The notes under the pieces are model-generated. The model ran no database searches. It worked only from the letters and a program-made list of their open reading frames with translations, and was not told the DNA's origin. The position numbers were made by a program, and so were the translations under genes. DNA of 15,863 bases from Ophiosphaerella korrae (Eukaryota > Ascomycota > Dothideomycetes > Pleosporales > Phaeosphaeriaceae): positions 1 to 15,863 of the forward strand of contig JALNQF010000714.1 in NCBI GenBank assembly GCA_028456385.1, given 5' to 3'. This document shows, piece by piece, positions 1 to 8,149 of this stretch; position 1 is the first letter of the stretch, and every line of letters begins with the position of its first letter.

Positions 1-2
1 AG

Positions 3-682
3 ATACTAGAAAAACTATAAATAGATATTATAATAGACTTTATTATAAGACTACTAATATTAAAGGACTTAGTAATAGAAATAAAATATAATATAATAAT
101 AGTAATTATAGACTAATTTACAAAATACGCTAAGATAAAGAAATTCTAAAGTAACTATATAGTAGATTAGCTAAGATACGTACTACTAGATATACTAATA
201 TAAAGATATAAGATACTAAAGAGTATTATTAGTAATAGAGATAAGCTTTTTATATCTAATTACTAGATAATACTACTTATAGTAATAGAGATAAAAAAGA
301 AGCTATTAATAGCTTATTATCTATAGATAAATAGATAGATAGAGTAGACTAATAGAATATTAAAGATATACTTAAAGATTTATAGTAACTAGAAGTAAAA
401 TAATTAGGTATTACTATTACTTATAGTATAGTTAGCCTATAATAATAAGTACTTAGAAGTAATAAGTAAAATACTTTATTTTACAAACTATAGGATATAC
501 CCTAATTTATTTAAGAGAATACTACTAAGACCTAAAATAGAAGTAGTACTAGTTAGAGTTAAAAATATATAAGAACTCTATAATAAGATAAAATAAAAAC
601 TAAAAAAAGCTTAAAAATAAAGTATTTTATATATTAATTAAAAATAAAAAATAGTACTTTAGCTAAAAGAAAGAGATAAAGT
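3..682 (+). pseudogene. Element A integrase relic (catalytic core to start of C-terminal domain)
   Basis: Codons read continuously in one frame (first bases at multiples of 3) from the window edge to the insertion of B. A block reading IDIIIDFIIRLL at 21-56 matches the start of the gypsy integrase core (W..ITMDFI..LP), with the first catalytic Asp at 36-38. The second block reads SNRDKLF at 231-251, where the Asp of SDR has become Asn (AAT at 234-236), a RIP-type G-to-A change. The third block (about 321-353), corresponding to HPQTDGQTERxNQ, keeps the catalytic Glu (GAG, 342-344), while several Gln codons are TAG. The hallmark DKVYL of the C-terminal domain is at 675-689. Stop codons throughout and the lost Asp make it non-functional. 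The HHCC zinc finger is outside the window. Role when intact: insertion of element cDNA into host DNA. Confidence 0.85.
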
Positions 683-687
683 ATATC
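683..687. repeat. Target site duplication ATATC, left copy, of element B
   Basis: The five bases ATATC occur directly before the first LTR of B and again at 3015-3019 directly after the second LTR. Deleting 688-3019 joins codons GTA TAT CTT TAT ATA AAG AAT, giving the expected integrase motif DKVYLYxKN. This fixes both boundaries of B independently of the LTR comparison. Confidence 0.85.
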
Positions 688-883
688 TATTACAAGTACG
701 TATATATAAGCGTAGCTTAGTACTTAGCTTAGTATAAGCGAGCCTATTAGAGCTCTCTATAGTATAAGTATATACTATTACTTTAGCTCTATATAAGTAT
801 ATTAGCTAGTTTAAGTAGAGCTCTCTATTAATAATAGATCTATTAATTACTTTCTAACTATATATACTTTATAGCTTATAATA
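688..883 (+). repeat. 5' LTR of element B (196 bp)
   Basis: It aligns without gaps to 2819-3014 at a constant offset of 2,131. I count nine differences, all transitions (for example C693/T2824, C699/T2830, G700/A2831, CG at 739-740 against TA). In eight of the nine the right copy carries the T or A. This is the pattern of RIP after insertion, not of ordinary divergence. The LTR holds several AGCTCTCTAT/TAGAGCTCT stretches and a run TATATAAG at 703-710 that could be a TATA box. Confidence 0.85.
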
Positions 884-1500
884 GTTATAAGCTTAGTTTA
901 CGTAATCTTCTTTATATATTACGTTAAGTAAAGTAACTAGCTATAGTAGTAATCTATTCTTTATTTCTTATTATATATATAGAGGTAGCCCTATAAATAG
1001 CTTAACGTTAGCTTATTAATAGCTTATAGCTTAGAGGTACTCTCTATTATTAATAGTACGTATCGTAGAAGTAGCTATTAATTGTTAGTATAGCGGCCCT
1101 CTATTAAAAGCTTATAGGTAGCCCTTTAATTATTAGCTTATTATAAGTATATATTATAGAGGTAGCTATCTATTAATAGCTTAATTATTAGCTTATTATA
1201 AGTACGTATTATAAGCACGTATTATAGTAGCTACTCTCTAATAATAACTTATTAGCTTATTAGTAGTATATATTGTAAAGGTAGCCCTCTATTATTAGCT
1301 TATTATTAGCTTGTACTAGTAGCTCGCACTAGTAGCTTATATTAGTAGTATAAATTAAGTAGAAGTAGTACTCTAATAATAGCTTGTTAGTAGTATTAGT
1401 AGCACGTATCGTTAACCTATTATTAACTTGTTATTAGCTCGTATCGTTAGCCTATATTAGTAGTACTCTATTACTAGCTTATTAGTAGCTTATATTATGT
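884..1500. repeat. Degenerate repetitive tract inside element B
   Basis: About 600 bases are built from recurring short words: AGCTTATTA, TAGTAGTA, GTAGCCCTCTATTA and AGTAYRTATTATA. A phrase like AGAGGTAGCCCTCTATTATTAGCTTATTA recurs in degraded form near 981, 1032, 1091, 1126, 1178 and 1271. The phrase ATTATTAGCTTATTATAAGT followed by YRTATTATA occurs near 1130 and again near 1187. This looks like an old local amplification (a decayed minisatellite) in the leader of B. I see no coding signal here. No convincing primer binding site starting with TGG, or its RIP product TAG, is visible just after the LTR. Confidence 0.5.
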
Positions 1501-1802
1501 ACTTAAACACTATAGACTTAATAGCTACTCTACTTAAGAGCGTACACCTCCTTAATAGTAAATTATTTATACTATAGTACGCCTAGCTAAAATACTATAT
1601 AAAAGCTAGAAGTATATAGAAAAAGATAGATCTAGATACTCTTCTATACGTTATTAATAAGCTAGCTACTTCTAATAATAAAGATAAAGATAAAGACGCT
1701 CTTAAAGTCTATATAATAAGACTTTCTATATACTAGAAGCTAGTAGTAAAGATATAAGTAGTTTAGAACTAGGTATATATAATAGTTAACTTGTAGAGGC
1801 TT

Positions 1803-2571
1803 AAGCTTATAGTTCTATAAGCTACTAATTTATTACTTTAAGTACTACTTAAAGAGCTTAAATTAGACTTCTACTTAAACGTAGATAACTAAAAGGAGTA
1901 AGTAAGAGATACCTACTATAAGGCTACGTATAAGCCTTAATCTAGTAAAGCTTAGTTACTAGAAATATAGATACTTAACTAGACTTACGCGTACGTAAAC
2001 GTAGAGCTCTTAGAGCTTAAAGAGGTAAAGGGCGTACTCTTAATTAAAGACTTCTTACGCGTAGTAGTAAAGTATAAGCTAGAATAGGCTTAAAGAGAGA
2101 TAGATACTCTAGTATAACTTAGAGTAGCTTCTTAATATACGCTCGTTAAATACTCTTACTAGTTCTCTTAGCTTGTACGTATAAAGGAGAGCTAGTATAG
2201 TATAAGTATATACGCTACACTAAGAGCTATTTAGTAGTACTTATACTTATACTAGAATTAATTTAAGTATAAGTAAAAACTAATAGAGTATAGATACTTA
2301 TAAAAAGCTCTATAAGAGTATAGTAATCTATAAAGTATAAAGAAAATTAAAGAGTACTTCTAAACTAAGTAATATTAAGCTCTATACGCTAAGCTTACTA
2401 AAGAAAGTTTAATCCTAAGAAGTAAGAGTCTATAGTACTCTAGTATATTAATAGTATAAGATAGCTATATACTTAGTAAAAAAGTTTTAGAAGAGTATAG
2501 CTCTATTTAGCTACTTATCTTAAGTTTAGTAGCTTAGTAGGTTAAAAGTACTATAATATTCCTATACTCTA
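1803..2571 (+). pseudogene. Coding-like relic inside element B, product not recognised
   Basis: In the frame whose codons start at multiples of 3, roughly 250 codons read as plausible protein if TAA/TAG are taken as mutated Gln or Trp codons. One stretch of about 34 codons (1986-2087) has no stop and includes VELLELKEVKGVLLIKDFL. Charged and hydrophobic residues alternate as in a helical protein. Stop density is not much lower than in another + frame, so coding is only suggested. I recognise no zinc knuckle, protease, polymerase or integrase motif. By position it could be a Gag-type protein or a captured host sequence. The edges given are approximate; a reading frame further upstream (from about 1700) may belong to the same gene after a frameshift. 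Confidence 0.3.
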
Positions 2572-2810
2572 TTTAAAGATTTAAGCTACGTATCTCTAGA
2601 TTAATTACCTAAGTATATACTAAGAGCTGCGATTCTATTTAAGCTTTAAAAAGCTTAGCTTATCTTTTACCTTATATACCTATATTTATAGTAAGCTTTA
2701 CTAGCTCTTAATATACTAAGAGGCGTAGTAATAGCTCTTTATATTTCCTTTTTATTAATTAGAGATAGAGCTTAGAGTACTATTAGCCCTCTTTATAAGT
2801 TTATTAAGCT

Positions 2811-2818
2811 AGGGGGTA
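2811..2818 (+). other. Polypurine tract of element B
   Basis: The run AGGGGGTA immediately precedes the right LTR of B. It is the only long G-run in this element and stands where plus-strand synthesis would be primed. GG survives because RIP acts mainly on CA (TG on the other strand). It supports a + orientation for B. Confidence 0.6.
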
Positions 2819-3014
2819 TATTATAAGTATATATATATAAGCGTAGCTTAGTACTTAGCTTAGTATAAGTAAGCTTATTAGAGCTCTCTATAGTATAAGT
2901 ATATACTACTACTTTAGCTCTATATAAGTATATTAGCTAGTTTAAGTAGAGCTCTTTATTAATAATAGATCTATTAATTACTTTTTAACTATATATACTT
3001 TATAGCTTATAATA
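2819..3014 (+). repeat. 3' LTR of element B (196 bp)
   Basis: This is the second copy of the 688-883 repeat, of identical length with only transition differences. It is the more heavily mutated copy, for example CG at 739-740 is TA here. It ends CTTATAATA directly before the right ATATC duplication. Confidence 0.85.
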
Positions 3015-3019
3015 ATATC
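3015..3019. repeat. Target site duplication ATATC, right copy, of element B
   Basis: It is identical to 683-687. Element A's pol resumes at 3020 in the frame predicted by removing 2,332 bases. Confidence 0.85.
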
Positions 3020-3540
3020 TTTATATAAAGAATCTATAGATAAAGTAACTTAGTAAAAGACTAGACTATATTAAGGTTAGTCTATTTTTAGTTAAAAAAG
3101 ATAATAGGCTAGTTATAAAAACTCTAGAACTACTTAAAAATACTAAAGTATACCCTAAGTTTTATATAAGCTTACTAGAGCTAGCTAAGCTAAAAATACT
3201 AGTATAGTAATAATTCTAATATTAGAAAGAGGAAGATAATAAGTTTAAAGTTAAAGACCTATAAAGATATTAAGAAATAAGACGTAATACTTTCTAAAGT
3301 ATATAGTTTCTTTAGAAGTAGCTAGTAAAATAGAAAGGCTACTTAGTAAGTAAAAATATATAAGAACTTAAAGCTAACTTATAGAATTATTAGTAGATAC
3401 TTAAAAAAGTAAGAAATAAGTACTATATACTAAGATATATAGGATATATAAAGCTATAGCTAAGATATAATAAATATATTAGTAAAAGAAAGTTTTATAA
3501 TAAACCTAACTATATAGAGCCTATAAAGCGCCTTTAGTGA
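3020..3540 (+). pseudogene. Element A integrase C-terminus and chromodomain relic
   Basis: After the B insertion pol continues in the frame with codons starting at 3022. LDYIKVSLFLVKK at 3061-3099 is the GPY/F module of chromovirus integrases. Its GPF has become SLF at 3079-3087 by G-to-A and C-to-T changes. VYPKFYISLLE (3148-3180) is the usual following segment (hP.FHvSlL). A chromodomain relic covers about 3235-3410: KFKVKDL with the core LVK-stop-KGY at 3322-3342, where the conserved Trp of LVKWKGY is now TAG (3331-3333). The frame closes with TAG TGA TAA near 3532-3542. Chromodomains bind methylated histone H3 tails and are thought to direct integration to heterochromatin. Many Gln/Trp stops make the gene dead. 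Confidence 0.8.
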
Positions 3541-4109
3541 TAATAAATTTATTTAATAAGCTAATAGTAGACTAGATAGTAGAAGAAGAGGTAATATTAA
3601 TAGTAGTAGTAGAATAGTTAAGAACTTACGCTAAAACCTTATTACTTTCTTACTTTAACTTTAACACTAAGTATAAGGCCTTATAACAAGTACACTCTTT
3701 AGTAGATTTTAATATTTTCTTATTACGTAGTAAATAGGTAATAATAATAGTAAAAAGTTTTTTATTATTATTAATCTTTTTATAAAACTTTTTATAAGTT
3801 TAATTAAAAGACTCTTAAGTTATACTAATATAAAAACGCCTTATATAAGTATACTTAGTATACTTTAAAGTAAAATCTAGTATAATAAAATAAAGAATAC
3901 CTAAAAGAAAATAATATAGATAAAGTATTTTAGAAATATAGTTTATAGTAAAAATTTCTAATAAGAGATAAAGTCTATAAAACTATAAAAGAAGTAATAT
4001 TATAGTAAGATAGTTTTTAACTAGAAAGTAAAGTAAACTACTTATAAGCTAGACTTAGCTAATAGGGGCCTAGGCTTAAGAATAGACTTAGAGTAAGAAA
4101 AGGGGATAG
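3541..4109. other. Element A 3' untranslated region; no gene seen
   Basis: This 569-bp stretch lies between the end of pol and the 3' LTR. Its first part (about 3600-3800) is pyrimidine-rich on the + strand, unlike the purine-rich pol before it, which could reflect an old antisense frame; I could not follow one convincingly. A short GC-rich patch (GGGGCCTAGGC near 4066-4076) survives because RIP spares GG, GC and CC contexts. No promoter, RNA gene or repeat is evident. Confidence 0.45.
4095..4109 (+). other. Polypurine tract of element A
   Basis: AAGAAAAGGGGATAG directly precedes the putative LTR start TATTATAATAC. It has the same terminal GGGGATAG/GGAGATAG form as the polypurine tract of element C (11437-11450), which supports the LTR boundary. 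Confidence 0.7.
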
Positions 4110-4195
4110 TATTATAATACTAAGTAGTAGGTAAGCTATTATATTATACGTAATTAGGCTAGGTAATATAGTATAGTAGAATATATAACTATTTA

Positions 4196-4265
4196 GTAGT
4201 AAATACTCTAGAGTAAATACTCTAAAATAAGCGCTCTAGAGTAAACGCTCTAGAGTAAGTACTTA
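4196..4265. repeat. 14-bp tandem repeat, five units, nearly palindromic
   Basis: Five consecutive 14-base units follow the consensus AGAGTAAATACTCT: 4196-4209, 4210-4223, 4224-4237, 4238-4251 and 4252-4265. Most units have AGAG/CTCT ends that pair with each other. Unit differences are mostly C/T and G/A (TACTCT against CGCTCT), as expected of RIP on an originally more uniform array. It lies about 20 bp upstream of the TATA-like sequence in the LTR, the place for an upstream activating array. Confidence 0.75.
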
Positions 4266-4286
4266 GAAATAAATACTAGATAGTAG

Positions 4287-4294
4287 TATATAAG
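4287..4294 (+). promoter_or_regulatory. Putative TATA box in element A LTR
   Basis: TATATAAG follows the 14-bp array at a plausible promoter distance and precedes the GGACGTT segment. TA-rich words are common here by chance after RIP, so only the position next to the array gives it weight. Confidence 0.35.
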
Positions 4295-4537
4295 GACGTT
4301 AATAGACCTTTATAGACTATTATATTTAATCTCTTTTTTACTTCTTATCTTAATAGAGTATTATAACTAATACTTTAATTAGATTCTTATTTACTTATTA
4401 ATACTTATATACTTTATAATACTCTAATAAAAGCTAACTATTAATTAAGTTAAGTAACTAACTTATTTATTAACCTCGCCTATCTTATAGAAGCCTACTT
4501 ACTCTTATTACTTTTACTTAGTTCTAAAGACTTAATA

Positions 4538-4843
4538 TATAGTTTTCTATTTATTTCTTTTTTTAATTTTAATTTAGTAGTAAGTATTCTAGATATTTAG
4601 TTTTATAAAGATTTAAGCTTTTTATAGCTTAATTTATATTTTATCTATATATAGTAAAAGGTATTAGTTTTTATTTATAAGTATATTTATTTTTCTATAA
4701 TTTATATAAAGTTATTTCTTATTTTTTTTTTTTATCTATAAATATAAGTTTATATACTACTAAAGATTAAGAATTCTATATTTATTTTTTCTTTATTATA
4801 TTTTTAATAAATACTTATTTAATATTTAATTTTTCTTTAGTTT
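4538..4843 (-). pseudogene. Element D reverse transcriptase relic, downstream fragment
   Basis: Read on the minus strand, this stretch aligns with element C from about 8060 to 8365, the N-terminal part of reverse transcriptase. Shared words include ATCTTTAGTAG and the run of A after TAGATAAA. The RT motif LD-I-x-N-A-YY is visible as LNI-stop-NTYY, with the catalytic Asp changed to Asn (complement of 4595-4597). The fragment is the direct continuation of D's pol at 11914, separated by the insertion of C. Homology fades near 4538 where element A's LTR appears to end. The rest of D's RT, RNase H and integrase should lie left of the window beyond A. Very few CA or TG remain, so it is more saturated with RIP than C. 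Confidence 0.75.
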
Positions 4844-4848
4844 TCTAG
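4844..4848. repeat. Target site duplication TCTAG, left copy, of element C
   Basis: TCTAG stands immediately before TGTTATAG, the first bases of C's left LTR, and again at 11909-11913 right after the CA that ends the right LTR. Joining the flanks at one copy recreates a sequence that aligns across the junction with C's own pol near 8045-8080, proving that C inserted into its relative D. Confidence 0.9.
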
Positions 4849-5306
4849 TGTTATAGACGTAACAAGAGAAATCGAGATAGAACTAATTAGTTTTAACTTA
4901 GGTGCTAACAAAGTATAGGACGAGCAGGGTAACAATCTCGATTAGGAAGCTACCTATAACTAGGACACGTAGTAGTAATCTATAATTATATATAAATAGA
5001 TTAAGGTAATCTATAATAACGTACTAATAGATTAGAGTAATCTATAATTACGTACGTATAGATTAGTAGTAATCTATATTATTATATAAATAGATTAGCA
5101 CAAGTATATAGATACTAGTATACGTATTATTAGGATAGTATTAGTAATTTAATCTATTAACTATAGAATACTAGTACAAGATAGTTATAAAATATCTTCT
5201 ATTATTTATAGTTATTGTAGATTATAACACAAGCTTTTGTTATTACTTCTTAATCTACTAACTACTAATATAGGTACTAGTAGTCGACAATAGATAGCCT
5301 ATTATA
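4849..5306 (+). repeat. 5' LTR of element C (458 bp)
   Basis: It aligns without gaps to 11451-11908 (offset 6,602). The differences I see are transitions, for example TG/TA at the first bases, AACAAG/AATAAG and ATCGAG/ATTAAG near the start. In the first 170 bases most changed sites show the right LTR with T or A, so the left LTR is less mutated there. At some sites (CGTGCG at 11590-11595 against TATATA here) the reverse is true. It starts TGTTATAG and ends CTATTATA (right copy CTATTACA). It contains a four-unit hairpin array at 4975-5100 and a possible TATA box (TATATAAA, 5083-5090). Confidence 0.95.
4975..5100. repeat. Four-unit 31-32 bp tandem array of hairpins in element C 5' LTR
   Basis: Units begin GTAATCTAT and end ATAGATTA plus 1-3 bases: 4975-5005, 5006-5036, 5037-5068 and 5069-5100. 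Within each unit TAATCTAT pairs with ATAGATTA around a variable AT-rich or ACGTACGT centre. The same array is at 11577-11702 in the other LTR. Elements D and E have shorter LTRs (373 and 355 bp), and D shows only about one recognisable unit, so the array expanded in the lineage of C. Possible roles are transcription factor sites or RNA hairpins at the transcript ends. Confidence 0.85.
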
Positions 5307-5367
5307 CCTTACTAATTTAGTTATTATAAAAAGTAAAGCGTAAGTAACGTATAGTCTAGCTAACACG
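5307..5367 (+). other. Leader between 5' LTR and gag of element C
   Basis: The first bases CCTTACTAATTTAG are conserved in element D right after its LTR (CTTTACTAATTTAG), so they matter or are simply young. They do not begin with TGG or its RIP form TAG, the usual complement of a tRNA CCA end. I cannot name the primer; a self-primed or internal-tRNA primer remains possible. Confidence 0.4.
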
Positions 5368-6279
5368 ATAGTAGAAAGTTTAACTAAATAATTAGGTAAA
5401 GTCCCTAAGAGTAGTCTAGAATTAGATAGTACTATATAGGAAACAATTAAAGGTCGTCTTAACTAACTAATTAATAATAAAGAAGATATAAAAATAGTAA
5501 TTAATACCTTAGAAACGTAGAATAAGGAACTACAAGATTATACAAAATAAAATAAGGTATAGATTAAGGCTATTATCTAAAGATAGAACTAGATAGAGCT
5601 AATTATATAACGCCTAGTAACAAGTGTAATAAAGAAACTACTAAAGATACCTGTTCTTAAGAAGTTTAATAGAATAAGAAAAAATCTAAGACTTTTTATT
5701 ATATTAGTATAACTTTAAATAGATATACAAGTACTACACTTTAATATAGAAGAGAAGAAAGTAATATATATTAGATTATACTTTAAAGAAGACGTAATAA
5801 GATAGTATAAACCTTACTAGATAGATTACACGATATATTTACTAATAACCTAGAAAGATAAAACTAGAGCTATTTTTAGAAGTTATAAATACTTTACTAA
5901 ACAAATAAGAGTAGTATTTAGAGATATAGATATTACCTAATAAGCTAAAGAGTAACTAGAGAAGCTTATATAGAACTAGAGTATTCTAAAGTATATATTA
6001 TAGTTTAAATAACTATTACAAAATATAAAATAAAATAAGTTAACCTTAATATTATAATTTAAACAAGGACTTAACTCTAAGATTTAATATAAAATAATAT
6101 ATATAGAGAAACTACAAATACTAAAAGCTCTAAAGTAGTAAGTAATATAAATTAATAATAATCTTTAAGAATAGAAGAAGAATAAATATAGAGGTTACAC
6201 CTAGAACTATAACAAGAGAGACCTAATAGTCTTTAACGCTAACAAGGATAGAAAGAAAAAAAAGAATAAAAACTTTACG

Positions 6280-6390
6280 TACTTTAATTATAGTAAACTA
6301 GGCTACTATATAAAAGACTACTAATTATAAAAAAAGAAAGATATAGTATATTATAAATATAAGAAACTAAGATACTTTATAAAAGACTAT
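6280..6390 (+). pseudogene. Element C Gag: two zinc knuckle relics
   Basis: Two CX2CX4HX4C knuckles that bind RNA in Gag nucleocapsids are recognisable by spacing alone. The first spans 6280-6321 and reads YFNYSKLGYYIKDY. The second spans 6349-6390 and reads YYKYKKLRYFIKDY. All four ligands of both knuckles are now Tyr (TGC/TGT to TAC/TAT, CAC/CAT to TAC/TAT), exactly what C-to-T and G-to-A changes give. The Gly at position 8 survives in the first and is Arg in the second. They lie upstream of and in frame with the protease. Confidence 0.9.
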
Positions 6391-7554
6391 AAAAGTAAGA
6401 ACCTAAAAAAAGAAATATAGTTAAAAATAACTAAAAAGAAGAAGGAAGTACTATAAGTATAAGCTAAACCCTAAGAAAAAGTAGCTAGGAGTAAAGAAAT
6501 ATAATATATAATACTCTATTAGACCTTTTATTATAAAGATAACTACTATATATATCTTTCTAGTAAATAGAAAGTAAGATACTTTTTATAATAGAAATAT
6601 AGAGTAGCTATAATAAAAGAAAGTAGAACTAAAGCTTAGCTAGAAGAAATAGCTTAAGTAATAGGCTTACTAGTAGAAGATCTAGAAAGAGAAAAGCTTT
6701 TAGTACTATTAATCTAGGCTAAAGGACTAGTACTAGATAAAGAGACTACTATAACTACTTCTAAAGAACTATAAAGAAGTAAAAAACAAGTTAGTATAAA
6801 AGAGATAAAGTATACCTAGCTAATAATATATAGTTACAATAGCTATATAATAATAGATATAGAAGAATAAAATAAAGAATAGAGATTTATTTAGATATAC
6901 TTAATAGTTATAAGTATAGAGGAAGTGTATAAAGACTAGAAAGAGCGTAATCCTAAAGAAATAAAGTTTATACTATTTTAAGAATAGATAAAATAGTATA
7001 TAGTTATAGTAAGAAGAATACCTATATAAAGAAAGTAGTAATACCTTATAAGAAAAACGTAATAGATTAATAAAGCCTATACACTTAGAATACTAGTAGT
7101 ATACTATATCTTAATAATAGATACACCTAGTAAAAGTAAATACTAGGAAGGAGATAATAAGATAATAGACCTAAAGTACTTAGTACACTTTAAAGTATTA
7201 TAGATATCTTACCTAGATAAGAACTATATTATATATAGAAACCCTAAAGTAAATAATAGTATATAGCCTATAAGAAGAAAAGGCTATAATTATATAAGAG
7301 TAATTATAGTAGAAGATATCTAAGGATAGAAAATAATTCTAGAAGATAGATACCTAGTAGTAAGACCTAGATCTAAATTAACTAAAAAATACGTCTAGGG
7401 AGGACTATAGTATAAATATATAAATAATAAATATCTAAAATATAAAGAATATAAACTTAAAGTAGAGCTATAGCCTTAGAAAGATAGATAATTTATAAAG
7501 ATACTAAAGTAAGAAAAGCTAGAAGGTATAGGAGGCCTATATATTATAAAAATA

Positions 7555-7660
7555 GGTATATACTAAAGAAAAGAAGTATAACTAATAATTAATAGTAGAG
7601 CTACAAGGAACTTTATATTAAAGAAGTTTATAGAAATATAAAGAATAAAGTATATAATAA
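7555..7660 (+). pseudogene. Element C aspartic protease relic
   Basis: The segment LIINSRATRNFI (7582-7617) corresponds to the retropepsin active site hDSGAtxxFI. The catalytic Asp is Asn (AAT, 7591-7593) and the Gly of DSG is Arg (AGA, 7597-7599). Element D shows the same site as INSKA on the minus strand near 12368-12385. The protease would cleave Gag-Pol; here its active site is lost. Confidence 0.8.
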
Positions 7661-8149
7661 AGAAATATCTTTAATAATTAAGTATAATTAAAGGAAAACT
7701 ATTCTAAGAACCTATAAGGTTTAAGATAGTACCTTTAATACTAAAGCTAGAAAGACTAGAAATTAAGAATATAGTTATAGATATAATAATAATTAATAAC
7801 GAATAAGATATAATATTAGAAATACTATAGTTATAGATAACTAACTTAAGAATTAACTAGAGAACTAGAAAAATTAGTTATAGTAAAATAGACATATTAA
7901 AGGCTAACATAAGCACTTATAAAGGAGAATTCTTAGAAGAATATAAGAAATAGGAAAAATAGCTTATAGAGCTAGAGGATTACCTTCTAGAATATTAACT
8001 ATAAGACTTAGCGATAGAACTAGAAAAAGGTAAGAATATAGGATAGAGCCTAGTCTATTAAAAAATAGAAGAAAAATCTAAGATTAAATAAACATTTATC
8101 TAAAACGTAATAAAGAAAAGATAAATAAGAGAATCTAAATCTTTAGTAG

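Larger units (their letters stand above)
688..3014 (+). mobile_element. Element B: small complete LTR retrotransposon, probably non-autonomous
   Basis: This 2,327-bp element is bounded by two direct repeats of 196 bp (688-883 and 2819-3014) and flanked by a 5-bp duplication, ATATC. Both repeats begin TA and end TA, consistent with canonical TG...CA termini after RIP. A G-run (2812-2816) stands just before the right LTR, where a polypurine tract belongs. The internal part is only 1,935 bp and shows no recognisable protease, reverse transcriptase, RNase H or integrase motif, so it was presumably mobilised by another element's enzymes. Strand is inferred from the position of the G-run. It sits inside element A's integrase and is therefore younger than A. 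A gag-only element or one carrying a captured host fragment are both possible. Confidence 0.85.
1..4538 (+). mobile_element. Element A: left-truncated Ty3/gypsy chromovirus, RIP-inactivated, interrupted by B
   Basis: This is the 3' half of an LTR retrotransposon. In order it shows an integrase core, the integrase C-terminal GPY/F module, a chromodomain, an untranslated 3' region, a polypurine tract and a 3' LTR. Its gag, protease, reverse transcriptase and 5' LTR would lie left of the window. Bases 688-3019 belong to the nested element B plus one duplicated target site. The pol traces are full of TAA/TAG codons at Gln and Trp positions, as RIP produces. Order integrase-chromodomain-LTR is that of Ty3/gypsy chromoviruses. 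The right end (about 4538) is where homology of the flanking sequence to minus-strand element D begins, so A was probably inserted into D; its exact end is uncertain by about 20 bases. A is a different family from C/D/E, since its LTR shows no resemblance to theirs. Confidence 0.85.
4110..4538 (+). repeat. 3' LTR of element A (about 429 bp, right end approximate)
   Basis: The start is set by the polypurine tract and the TATTAT terminus (TG to TA by RIP). The partner LTR lies outside the window, so the length cannot be checked by comparison. The end is inferred from where the flanking sequence becomes alignable with the reverse transcriptase region of element D. Inside are a 14-bp tandem array (4196-4265) and, just after it, TATATAAG at 4287-4294, a good TATA-box candidate for a Pol II promoter. 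Confidence 0.6.

Noticed and set aside
689..884. Alternative boundaries for B (LTR 689-884, TSD TATCT)
   Set aside because: This gives equal repeat length and also restores the frame, but the termini would be AT...AG. Shifting by one gives TA...TA, the RIP form of the canonical TG...CA, with TSD ATATC.
4700..4740. Poly-T run as a terminator or microsatellite
   Set aside because: It is the complement of an A-rich stretch shared with C's pol near 8166-8180 (TAGATAAAAAAAAAAT type), so it is part of D's coding relic.
5083..5090. TATATAAA in the C LTR as a definite TATA box
   Set aside because: Such words are very common in this TA-saturated sequence; it is mentioned only as a possibility in the LTR entry.
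4975..5100. Four 31-32 bp repeats, superficially of CRISPR repeat size
   Set aside because: The units are contiguous without unique spacers, occur in both LTRs of a retrotransposon, and the genome is evidently eukaryotic.
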